Shown piece by piece: positions 1 through 6,739 of a stretch of DNA of 12,675 bases. Within the stretch, counting starts at the first letter, position 1. Each line of letters opens with the position of its first letter. The stretch spans positions 1-12,675 of the forward strand of contig DBQU01000074.1 of NCBI GenBank assembly GCA_002305765.1, in the 5' to 3' direction. A program made the position numbers and the translations under genes. This stretch comes from Deltaproteobacteria bacterium UBA1386. Its GTDB lineage: Bacteria; Desulfobacterota; Syntrophorhabdia; Syntrophorhabdales; Syntrophorhabdaceae. The notes below the pieces were generated by a model. The model was not told the origin of the DNA. It did not search any database and worked only from the letters and a program-made list of their open reading frames with translations.

Positions 1-2168
1 TGTTCCATCTCTTCAATGAGGTCCCGGTATGTCTGTTCCAGTTCCCTGGTGCGCTCCCGGATGCGGAGCTCGAGGTCGTCGTGGATCCTGCGGAGTTGCT
101 CTTCCATCCGCTTACGTTCCGTGATGTCTCTACCCGTCACGACGGAACCAACGATCTTCCCGTCCTTGTCCCTTATGGGCGCGAAATTGTAACTCCCCCA
201 CCACTGTTCACCCGTATCTTTTCGACGCAGCATATATTCGGCGTCATTGACCGTTTCCCCTCTCAAGGCCCGCGGCACCGTCCACATATCGAGAGGGGCG
301 AGCCTGCCGTCATCGAGGTAGACTTCTATATAATCCCGATACTCAGCCAGGGTCTTATAGCATTCGTCCCTACTCCGAAACCGGTAATATTTCGCGAAGG
401 CCTCATTGAACTTGACGAATGTCCCCTTATCATCGGAGATGAACACCGCGTCGCTCATGCTCTCAAGGGCCGCGTCCAGTTCGGCCCGACTCCGGCGCAG
501 TGCCTCCTCCGCCCGCTTGCGGCCGGTGATGTCCTGCACATGGGTCACGAAGTAAAGCAGCTGTCCTTTTTCATCCCGCACAGCTGACGTGCTCATTATG
601 CCCCAGACCACCCGGTTATCTTTTCGGATATAGCGTTTCTCCAAGCTGCAGGAGTCTTCCTCTCCGCTCACGACGCGACCGACAACGGCCTTGCTATCGG
701 CGACGTCATCCGGGTGGGTGATCTCATAGGCCGATTTGCCGAAAAGCTCCGTTTCCGCATATCCCACCATGTCGCAGAAGGCGGCATTACAGTGCAGGAT
801 CCGCACGTCAGGTCCGACAAGCAGCGTGGGAACGGCGGCCCTGTCGAAGGCCGAGTGGAACCTTTCCTCGCTTTGCCTCAGCGATTCTTCGGCCCGCTTC
901 AGCTCGGTGATGTCATGATAGGTGCAAATGGTGGATTCGACGGCGCCGTCGGGACCGAATATCGGTTCGGCGCTGATCAACGTCCAGATCAGGTCGTTAC
1001 CCGACGGCGATCTCACACCCACGAGTTCGTCTTTTACAGGTTCCCCTCTTATTGCGGCCCTTCTGACAGGGTGGTCATCCAGGTGAAGGAGAGTCCCGTC
1101 AGGCTTATATACCTGCCACTCCCCCCAGTTCCGGTCGTTTATATTCCTGATGGTTTCGTTCTCGCCGAGACCGAACAACCTCAGGAAAGCAGGATTGACA
1201 ATGGAGATATTTCCACCTCTGTCTATGAATGCAACGGCGGATTTCAGATTTTTGATCAGCGCGTCGAATTGTTTTTGCCTTTCAAGTATGACGTCCTCAA
1301 CCCGCTTGCGCCCGGTTGTCTCGTGGAGAGAAAACACCAGACCCTCCACGTGTCCGTCCACCTTAACGGGGGTCAGGGTCCAGTCCCAGTACGTTACCCC
1401 ACGCCCCGGCTGGTCCGGAAAAACGAAAGGCTTGTCGCGGATCTCAAAGGGCTCCCCGGTGTCCCTGACGCGGGCGAATATGGCTTCGTTCTCGGGATCC
1501 GGATAGAGGGCGAAGTGGTTCTTTCCGATCATCTCCTCGGGCCTGTAGCCGCAGGTCGCCGCATAGGCCTCATTTACCCTGACGAAGTTGAATTTCCTGT
1601 CAAGATAGACGAGATGGACGTTCCGGGCGCCGTTCATGACGGCCTGAAGCAGGTCTCTCTCGCGCTGGAGGGTTTCTTCGGCACGCTTGCGGGATGTGAT
1701 ATCGCGAATGCTCGACCGATGGCCAAGATAGTTCCCCGACACGTCATAGATGGGCTGATAGGATACGGAAACCCACTTCATGGCGCCATTCTTGCGACGG
1801 ACACGGAAATCGAGTCTGTCCGCGCTGGTTCCCTTCATCGCCCCGGCGAAAGCGGCCCGCGCCTTTTCCTTGTAGGCATCCGCGACCATCGACAGGGGAA
1901 AATCACTCATGGAGAGACATTCCTCCGCGCTGTAGCCCGTTATACGTTCGACAGCGGGACTGACCCAGATCAGTCTGCCGTCCGGTCCGACCCAGTTTTC
2001 CCAATCATTTGTGTAATCAGCTATCGCATGGAGCTTCTTCCTACATTCCTCCAGTTGGCCCTCGGCCCGCTTGAGCCGAAGGTTTGTCTCTTCAAGTTCG
2101 GCATTGCGTCGGCGCAACTCTTCAAGTTCATTGAGGAGATCCGCTTTTGTTCTGGCGCTATCCTGCAT
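1..2168 (-). CDS. Multi-PAS sensor protein, C-terminus outside window
   Basis: This is the N-terminal 722 residues of a soluble sensory protein; no membrane segment or signal peptide is visible. After a short coiled coil (about residues 8-40, rich in Leu/Glu/Arg) come five PAS/PAC units at roughly 43-155, 160-288, 297-425, 430-550 and 555-683. Each ends in a PAC-type junction such as DITSRKRAEE, TTGRKRVED, DITELKRAEE, DITGRKRAEE and DITERKRMEE. The visible part ends in another coiled coil (ELRIRERTRELEQTYRDLIEEME) that would lead to an output domain: histidine kinase, GGDEF or LuxR-type HTH. None of these is in the window, so 'histidine kinase' is only the likeliest guess. The start is ATG at 2168, preceded by an in-frame TGA that directly abuts it and by a G-rich ribosome site (AGGGGGG, 6 nt away). 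PAS ligands cannot be told from the sequence. It lies 347 nt downstream of katG on the same strand and probably has its own promoter. Confidence 0.88.
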   Translation of the reverse strand, partial: MQDSARTKADLLNELEELRRRNAELEETNLRLKRAEGQLEECRKKLHAIADYTNDWENWVGPDGRLIWVSPAVERITGYSAEECLSMSDFPLSMVADAYKEKARAAFAGAMKGTSADRLDFRVRRKNGAMKWVSVSYQPIYDVSGNYLGHRSSIRDITSRKRAEETLQRERDLLQAVMNGARNVHLVYLDRKFNFVRVNEAYAATCGYRPEEMIGKNHFALYPDPENEAIFARVRDTGEPFEIRDKPFVFPDQPGRGVTYWDWTLTPVKVDGHVEGLVFSLHETTGRKRVEDVILERQKQFDALIKNLKSAVAFIDRGGNISIVNPAFLRLFGLGENETIRNINDRNWGEWQVYKPDGTLLHLDDHPVRRAAIRGEPVKDELVGVRSPSGNDLIWTLISAEPIFGPDGAVESTICTYHDITELKRAEESLRQSEERFHSAFDRAAVPTLLVGPDVRILHCNAAFCDMVGYAETELFGKSAYEITHPDDVADSKAVVGRVVSGEEDSCSLEKRYIRKDNRVVWGIMSTSAVRDEKGQLLYFVTHVQDITGRKRAEEALRRSRAELDAALESMSDAVFISDDKGTFVKFNEAFAKYYRFRSRDECYKTLAEYRDYIEVYLDDGRLAPLDMWTVPRALRGETVNDAEYMLRRKDTGEQWWGSYNFAPIRDKDGKIVGSVVTGRDITERKRMEEQLRRIHDDLELRIRERTRELEQTYRDLIEEME

Positions 2169-2203
2169 TCAGCACCCCCCTGTCTCCACAAGCCACTGGT
2201 TGA

Positions 2204-2212
2204 AATATACCA
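2204..2212 (-). promoter_or_regulatory. Possible extended -10 promoter of the PAS sensor gene
   Basis: On the minus strand TGG-TATATT fits an extended -10 element (TGn followed by a five-of-six match to TATAAT). A transcript would start near 2197, about 30 nt before the ATG at 2168. No good -35 hexamer is present at 17 nt, so the call rests on the extended -10 alone. Confidence 0.35.
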
Positions 2213-2414
2213 TATTCTCAAGAAAATGGCGCCTGTCGCGCGAAGAGTTCTTCTCCTCCGCTATCGCGCAAGGATTCTTGCCCTTTTGAACACCTGGACC
2301 GTGTTTTGTCGGTGCGATTCGGAGCATGGCTGCACGGCGAAGAGATCCCAAACGCGCCCTCCGCTCCAGGCGTCGTTACTGCCGGGCCGACAGCCTTAGC
2401 CGTCGCCCAACCTT

Positions 2415-2454
2415 CCGGTTCCAGCGGCGGCTGTGTGCCGTCCGCTGGAACCGG
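2415..2454 (-). repeat. 13-bp perfect inverted repeat downstream of katG
   Basis: The arms CCGGTTCCAGCGG (2415-2427) and CCGCTGGAACCGG (2442-2454) are perfectly complementary around a 14-nt loop that can itself form a CGG/CCG pair step. It lies 62 nt past the katG stop. Neither strand has a T-run after it: the minus strand continues AAGGTTGGG and the plus strand TTCTCACTT. It may be a 3'-end stabilising hairpin, an atypical terminator or a repeat element rather than a classic intrinsic terminator. Confidence 0.6.
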
Positions 2455-2475
2455 TTCTCACTTGATGGCTTCTTT

Positions 2476-2495
2476 TGACGCCATGTCAGGCGTCA
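2476..2495 (-). repeat. 7-bp inverted repeat just after katG stop
   Basis: TGACGCC and GGCGTCA pair perfectly around a 6-nt loop, 21 nt past the katG stop codon. The following minus-strand bases are AAAAGAAG, so it is not an intrinsic terminator for katG. It may simply protect the mRNA 3' end together with the larger hairpin beyond it, or be fortuitous. Confidence 0.35.
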
Positions 2496-2515
2496 TTGAC
2501 GACTTACTCCCGCGA

Positions 2516-4699
2516 TCACGCAAGATCGAAACGGTCGAGGTTCATGATCTTGTTCCATGCCGCCACAAAGTCGTGCACGAACTTCTCCTTTGCGTCGTCG
2601 CATGCGTAGACCTCCGCCAAAGCCCTCAGCTGGGAGTTCGAGCCGAAGATGAGGTCGACACGGGTGCCGGTCCACTTGAGTTCGCCTGTTGTCCGGTCGC
2701 GGCCTTCGAACATGCTGTCGTCTTCGGCGGTTGGCTTCCACTCTGTGCCCATGTCGAGAAGGTTCACGAAGAAGTCGTTGGTGAGCGCCTCCGGCCGTTT
2801 GGTGAAGACGCCGTGGCTGGACCCCTTGAAGTTCGCGTTGAGGACGCGCATGCCGCCCACAAGCACTGTCATTTCCGGGGCGGTCAGGGTCAACAATTGT
2901 GCCTTATCGACGAACAGTTCCTCGGGCCTCACGGCATAGCGGGCCTTCTGGTAGTTGCGGAAGCCGTCGGCCTTCGGCTCGAGCACGGAGAAGGAAGCCG
3001 CGTCGGTTTGTTCCGCCGAGGCGTCCATACGTCCCGGTATGAAGGGGACCGTCACATTGTGACCGGCATTCTTTGCGGCCCGCTCGACACCAGCGCAGCC
3101 GGCCAGAACGATGAGGTCGGCCAGAGATATCTTCTTGCCGTCTGACTGTGCGCCGTTGAACTCGCTCTGAATGCCCTCCAGCGTCTTAAGCACCTTCGCC
3201 AGCCGGGCGGGCTCGTTGACCTCCCAGTCTTTCTGCGGTGCCAGGCGAATGCGCGCGCCGTTGGCGCCGCCTCGTTTGTCGGAGCCGCGGAAGGTGGACG
3301 CCGACGCCCAGGCCGTCGAGACCAGCTCCGACACCGTGAGACCTGAAGCCAGGATCTTGCCCTTGAGGAAGGCGATGTCCTTATCATCGACCAGTGTGTG
3401 ATCGACGGCGGGGATGGGGTCCTGCCAGATGAGCTCCTCCGCGGGGACCTCCGGGCCGAGATAACGCGCGCGGGGGCCCATGTCGCGATGTGTCAGCTTG
3501 AACCAGGCACGGGCGAAGGCGTCCGCCAGCTCGTCCGGGTGCTCATAGAATCGGCGCGAGATCTTCTCGTAGACGGGGTCAAAGCGCAGGGAGAGATCGG
3601 TGGTCAGCATGGTTGGTCCGATGCGCCTTGTAGGGTCGTGCGCGTGGGGCACCGTGCCGGCGCCCGCGTCACCCTTCGGCTTCCACTGGTGCGCGCCGGC
3701 CGGGCTCTTCGTCAGTTCCCATTCGAAACTGAAGAGGATCCGGAAGAAGTTGTTGCTCCACTTCGTCGGCGTGTTGGTCCAGGTAACCTCCAGGCCGCTC
3801 GTTATGCAGTCGGCGCCCTTGCCCGTGCCGAAGCTGCTCTTCCAGCCGAGGCCCTGCTCCTCGATGCCCGCGGCCTCGGGCTCCGGCCCCACATGCGACG
3901 CGTCGCCGGCGCCGTGGGTCTTGCCGAAGGTATGACCGCCAGCAATGAGGGCAACCGTCTCCTCGTCGTTCATCGCCATGCGGGCAAAGGTCTCGCGGAT
4001 GTCCCGCGCCGCGGCGATCGGGTCCGGGTTGCTGTTCGGTCCCTCCGGGTTCACGTAGATAAGGCCCATCTGAACGGCGGCAAGGGGATTCTCGAGGTCC
4101 CGGTCGCCGGTGTAGCGCTTGTCTCCCAGCCACTCGCTCTCGGAGCCCCAGTAGACGTCCTTTTCCGGCTCCCAGATGTCCTCACGCCCGCCCGCGAAAC
4201 CGAAGGTCTTGAAACCCATCGATTCCAGGGCGACGTTGCCGGCGAGGATCATGAGGTCCGCCCAGGAGATCTTCCGGCCATACTTCTGCTTGACCGGCCA
4301 GAGCAGCCTGCGCGCCTTGTCGAGGTTGACGTTGTCGGGCCAGCTGTTAAGCGGCGCGAAGCGCTGGTTTCCCCTGCCCCCACCGCCGCGACCGTCACCC
4401 ATGCGGTAGGTGCCGGCGCTGTGCCAGGCCATGCGGATGATCAGGGGCCCGTAATGACCGAAATCCGCCGGCCACCAATCCTGTGACTTCGTCATCAGTT
4501 CAGCGAGATCCTTCTTCATGGCCGCCAGATCGAGACTCTTGAACTCCCTCGCATAGTTGAAATCCTCTCCCATCGGATTGCACTTGGAGGAATTCTGGTG
4601 CAGCATATCCAGGTTCAACTGGTTCGGCCACCAGTCGCGGTTCGCTCTTCCGCCACCGCCCATACCTTCCGTAGGTTTTCCCGTTCTTTCTTCATCCAT
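2516..4699 (-). CDS. katG: Catalase-peroxidase KatG
   Basis: Bifunctional haem enzyme that destroys H2O2 by catalase and peroxidase reactions, presumably in the cytoplasm (no signal peptide). At 727 aa it has the full family length with two peroxidase-like domains, only the N-terminal one binding haem. Numbered from the ATG at 4699, the distal pocket is RMAWHS with R89, W92 and H93. The Met-Tyr-Trp adduct needed for catalase activity is complete: W92, Y215 in MGLIYVNPEGP and M241 in FARMAMND. The proximal haem ligand is H256 in AGGHTFGKTHG, and W307 is the conserved proximal Trp. A GTG nine bases upstream (4708) is in frame, but the ribosome site AAGGAG sits 10 nt before the ATG and only 1 nt before the GTG, so the ATG is preferred. 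perR lies about 70 nt upstream on the same strand with no terminator between, implying a PerR-controlled operon. Nothing suggests inactivation. Confidence 0.96.
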   Translation of the reverse strand: MDEERTGKPTEGMGGGGRANRDWWPNQLNLDMLHQNSSKCNPMGEDFNYAREFKSLDLAAMKKDLAELMTKSQDWWPADFGHYGPLIIRMAWHSAGTYRMGDGRGGGGRGNQRFAPLNSWPDNVNLDKARRLLWPVKQKYGRKISWADLMILAGNVALESMGFKTFGFAGGREDIWEPEKDVYWGSESEWLGDKRYTGDRDLENPLAAVQMGLIYVNPEGPNSNPDPIAAARDIRETFARMAMNDEETVALIAGGHTFGKTHGAGDASHVGPEPEAAGIEEQGLGWKSSFGTGKGADCITSGLEVTWTNTPTKWSNNFFRILFSFEWELTKSPAGAHQWKPKGDAGAGTVPHAHDPTRRIGPTMLTTDLSLRFDPVYEKISRRFYEHPDELADAFARAWFKLTHRDMGPRARYLGPEVPAEELIWQDPIPAVDHTLVDDKDIAFLKGKILASGLTVSELVSTAWASASTFRGSDKRGGANGARIRLAPQKDWEVNEPARLAKVLKTLEGIQSEFNGAQSDGKKISLADLIVLAGCAGVERAAKNAGHNVTVPFIPGRMDASAEQTDAASFSVLEPKADGFRNYQKARYAVRPEELFVDKAQLLTLTAPEMTVLVGGMRVLNANFKGSSHGVFTKRPEALTNDFFVNLLDMGTEWKPTAEDDSMFEGRDRTTGELKWTGTRVDLIFGSNSQLRALAEVYACDDAKEKFVHDFVAAWNKIMNLDRFDLA

Positions 4700-4768
4700 G
4701 ATATTCACTCCTTTCGTTGTGTTGATCGGCCAACCGCCCCACTGCGAACAATAACAGCATTTCGCCGC

Positions 4769-5203
4769 TCATCCTTCTCCCATTCCTTTCTCCCGGCATT
4801 CCTTGCAGTAGCCGTAGTATTCCAGCCTTGTGTCCGAAACTGCAAAACCCGTTCTCTTCCCCACCTCGCCAAGGTCCGCCGGGGCAGACACCTCGTAGTC
4901 GACTATTTTCCCGCAGCCCTTACAGATCAGGTTGACGTGCTCACCGATGTTCGCCTCGTACCTGTTCTCCGCCGTGTCGAACTCAAGCGTCTTGATTATG
5001 CCGTGGGCGGAAAGCTGGTTGAGCGTCGCATACGTGGTCGAGAGGCTCAGGCCCTTCCGTATCTTCTTTGCCTCCCGGTACACGGCCCCCGCGCTGGGAT
5101 GCAGGTCCCTCATTGTCGTTAACGCCTCGATAATAGCCAGTCTCTGAGGCGTCATCTTCAGCCCCTTCTCCTTCAGCTCTCTCAGCATCAACTCTATGTC
5201 CAT
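4769..5203 (-). CDS. perR: Fur-family peroxide-responsive repressor, PerR type
   Basis: A 144-aa Fur-superfamily metalloregulator. The N-terminal winged helix (about 1-80) has the family signature MTPQRLAIIEAL and a recognition helix near LSLSTTYATLNQL. The C-terminal dimerisation domain carries the structural zinc site C94-x2-C97 and C133-x2-C136. Compared with Bacillus PerR, H35 (=H37), H89 (=H91) and D102 (=D104) are kept. E83 replaces D85 and N91 replaces H93 in the regulatory metal site. The Asp at the 104-equivalent position is the residue generally associated with peroxide sensing rather than iron sensing. Position directly upstream of katG and a self-complementary operator over its own start site support the PerR assignment; Fur is the alternative. 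The ATG at 5203 has no strong Shine-Dalgarno sequence; a later Met (5188) is no better. Confidence 0.88.
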   Translation of the reverse strand: MDIELMLRELKEKGLKMTPQRLAIIEALTTMRDLHPSAGAVYREAKKIRKGLSLSTTYATLNQLSAHGIIKTLEFDTAENRYEANIGEHVNLICKGCGKIVDYEVSAPADLGEVGKRTGFAVSDTRLEYYGYCKECREKGMGEG

Positions 5204-5208
5204 GGCTT

Positions 5209-5231
5209 TAATCAGGAACCATTCCTGATTA
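5209..5231 (-). promoter_or_regulatory. Perfect dyad operator, probable PerR box
   Basis: Arms TAATCAGGAA (5209-5218) and TTCCTGATTA (5222-5231) are exact reverse complements around a 3-nt spacer. The site sits between the -10 hexamer and the perR start codon and covers the predicted transcription start, the classic place for an autorepressor. The AT-rich outer part resembles Fur/PerR boxes but the core is not the Bacillus consensus. That PerR binds it is inferred from position and symmetry. Confidence 0.75.
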
Positions 5232-5235
5232 GGCT

Positions 5236-5263
5236 ATTATAGCGACGATTTCGATATTGTCAA
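5236..5263 (-). promoter_or_regulatory. Sigma-70 promoter of perR-katG
   Basis: On the minus strand the -35 is a perfect TTGACA (5258-5263) and the -10 a perfect TATAAT (5236-5241), separated by 16 nt. Transcription would start near 5229, inside the dyad operator, leaving a leader of about 25 nt before perR. A full-consensus promoter with an operator over the start suggests strong expression when derepressed. Confidence 0.85.
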
Positions 5264-5408
5264 GGGGGCCATGAAATAGAACAATGATTCACAAGAACCC
5301 GGGGGCATTTAATTGATAAATCGTTTGCAACCCCTACCAATTTGTACGAGAATTAGATATTCCATCAACAACAGGCAGTCCCAATTTCAATTTTGAGGAG
5401 GGAGTGTT

Positions 5409-5738
5409 ATGAAGAAATGGTTTTACGGGTTGTTTGCTTTCGTTATCGCTGTTGCCTTTGTATTCGCCAGTCCCGTGATCACGAAGCCGTTGTTCGCGGA
5501 CGACCAGCCCGCAGGTACGAAAACCGATAAAACGAAGAAGGGAAAGAAAGGAAAGAAGGCCGAGGTGAAGCAGCCGGAGGAGAACGCACCGGCCAAGACC
5601 ACCACCCAGGCCCCAGCCAAAACCACGACCCAGTCGTCAGGAACGTCTTCGACAAGCAGCGATAAGCCGGAGAAAACGGACCAGGGGAAGAAAAAATCGA
5701 CGGGCAAGAAGAAAACGACAAAACCCCAAAAACAGTAG
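5409..5738 (+). CDS. Small exported Lys/Thr-rich protein of unknown function
   Basis: A 109-aa protein that I do not recognise. Residues 1-22 form a signal peptide or membrane anchor (two Lys, then a strongly hydrophobic stretch; possible cleavage after VFA or after LFA). The remainder is low-complexity, hydrophilic and highly basic: KTDKTKKGKKGKK near 39-51, two consecutive copies of APAKTTTQ near 61-76, and a Lys/Thr/Gln-rich tail. It has no Cys after the signal. It is very probably real: a strong ribosome site (GGAGGGAG) lies just before the ATG, and a 14-bp stem terminator follows 20 nt after the stop. It is a single-gene unit divergent from perR. No clear promoter hexamers could be assigned upstream. 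The tail could bind polyanions such as cell-wall polymers, LPS or nucleic acid, but that is inference from composition only. Confidence 0.8.
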   Translation: MKKWFYGLFAFVIAVAFVFASPVITKPLFADDQPAGTKTDKTKKGKKGKKAEVKQPEENAPAKTTTQAPAKTTTQSSGTSSTSSDKPEKTDQGKKKSTGKKKTTKPQKQ

Positions 5739-5757
5739 AGATTGAGATCTTCCACTG

Positions 5758-5792
5758 AGAGCCGCCGGCCCGGATGGGCCGGCGGCTCTTTT
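5758..5792 (+). terminator. Intrinsic terminator of the Lys/Thr-rich gene
   Basis: Perfect 14-bp stem (5758-5771 with 5776-5789), very G+C-rich, tetraloop GGAT, followed on the plus strand by TTTT that overlaps the stem end. It begins 20 nt after the stop codon at 5738. The minus strand lacks a T-run, but the hairpin may also slow transcripts arriving from the convergent gene at 5966-6625, for which no other terminator was seen. Confidence 0.9.
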
Positions 5793-5965
5793 CCGCTGTC
5801 TGACGTGAAGCACGCAATTGCATCTGCGTTGAAGCCCGTTGCCGTCTTTCCCGTTCAACCGCTCCCTGGATTGTCCGAGAATGATCTTTGTGAAGGAAAT
5901 CAGGAAAGAGATCGTCGCGAGCCTCAGCCTTGACCTGGTGTGATGCGCGGCTCGGCGCGCTGCGA

Positions 5966-6625
5966 TCAGAAACCGCCAACAAGTGAAATGGCGCCGGTCT
6001 CCTTTTCGATGATAATGGAGAAATCGAGTTTGTCCTCGTTGCGGGCATTGGTGAAGTACATGTGGGTTCCCCGGAAGGACGCCCTGTATGTATCCTGCGA
6101 ATCATCCTCCGACACGAGGCAGATCACGGATTCTATATGCCAGTACGTCGTGATGACCTGTGATTCGAGGAGAAAGAGCACGATATCACGGTAAGAGATG
6201 TCATTACCGGGGACGCACCGGAGCTTCCCGATCTCCTTGCGCTGCCCCGTCTCTATCCTCGTGGCGTCGACTCTCGTCAGCGGGGAAAAACACCGCGGAG
6301 ACACGACAGGCTCGCGGGTCTTCTTCTCGATCCCCATCAATCTGCCGCCTTCAAAGGTACACCGAGAAAGCCCAGGAGGCGTGTCAAAATCATCTCCTGC
6401 AAGGGCGGCGGCCCTAACGGGCGCTCCCGCCTGCTTCGACCCTGCCGGACTTGCGTCCCATTCCCGGAAGGGGTTCCGTCCACGGGTGATACGAACCTCC
6501 TTTATGCAGGTTCCCATCGAGTCTTTCTCCTTCCCCGTCGCTGAGACCGCATTGCCGGTGCATAAGAGACTCACGGGCACAATGACAGCCAGAAACAGGG
6601 CAAACCAACAAGGCCTTCCTCTCAT
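5966..6625 (-). CDS. Exported protein of unknown function, 219 aa
   Basis: I do not recognise this family. The N-terminus is a typical Sec signal peptide (positive MRGR, hydrophobic 7-22, likely cleavage after AVSA near residue 29); LLC at 20-22 is not a proper lipobox. The mature part is globular in composition with five Cys (40, 89, 112, 137, 169), alternating beta-like stretches, and a C-terminal half rich in aromatic and beta-branched residues (ITTYWHIESVICLVSEDD). The start is supported by GGAGG seven nt before the ATG. It follows the lipoprotein gene by 114 nt on the same strand, a gap that may hold its own weak promoter. Probably periplasmic; function unknown. Confidence 0.72.
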   Translation of the reverse strand: MRGRPCWFALFLAVIVPVSLLCTGNAVSATGKEKDSMGTCIKEVRITRGRNPFREWDASPAGSKQAGAPVRAAALAGDDFDTPPGLSRCTFEGGRLMGIEKKTREPVVSPRCFSPLTRVDATRIETGQRKEIGKLRCVPGNDISYRDIVLFLLESQVITTYWHIESVICLVSEDDSQDTYRASFRGTHMYFTNARNEDKLDFSIIIEKETGAISLVGGF

Positions 6626-6672
6626 TTACCCACCCTCCGGAAAAAGATATCCGCCACAGTCTATACACGTGC

Positions 6673-6702
6673 ATATTACATTAGCGGCAACGCGAAAGAC
6701 AA
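6673..6702 (-). promoter_or_regulatory. Weak sigma-70-like promoter before the 219-aa exported protein
   Basis: On the minus strand TTGTCT (6697-6702) and TAATAT (6673-6678) are separated by 18 nt and lie about 50 nt before the ATG at 6625. Both hexamers match the consensus only partly, so the gene could equally be read from the upstream operon. Confidence 0.3.
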
Positions 6703-6739
6703 GACCTGTCACGGCGTAAGTCCTTGAAGTGGTTGCGTA

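Larger units (their letters stand above)
2169..2515. other. Intergenic region between katG and the PAS sensor
   Basis: No credible gene is seen in these 347 nt. Short open frames exist but have no ribosome site or recognisable protein character. The region holds two hairpins just 3' of katG (7-bp and 13-bp stems, listed separately), then unstructured sequence, then the possible extended -10 promoter of the PAS gene. Confidence 0.6.

Noticed and set aside
2169..2351. 60-codon minus-strand frame ending directly before the PAS sensor start
   Set aside because: It is in the same frame as the sensor but closed by TGA next to the ATG. It has no ribosome site and no family resemblance; the sensor's N-terminus is complete without it.
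714..2399. Long plus-strand open frame of 561 codons
   Set aside because: It is antisense to the PAS sensor, which shows five clear PAS/PAC junctions. The plus-strand translation has no recognisable domain and arises from the high G+C third positions.
3398..4486. Plus-strand open frame of 362 codons
   Set aside because: It lies antisense to the haem domain of katG, whose active-site motifs are all present. It has no ribosome site or protein-like character.
4700..4708. GTG start of katG at 4708
   Set aside because: The ribosome site AAGGAG is only 1 nt from this GTG but 10 nt from the ATG at 4699.
5742..5933. 63-codon plus-strand frame after the Lys/Thr-rich gene
   Set aside because: It begins within the terminator region, has no ribosome site and runs across the hairpin; composition is not protein-like.
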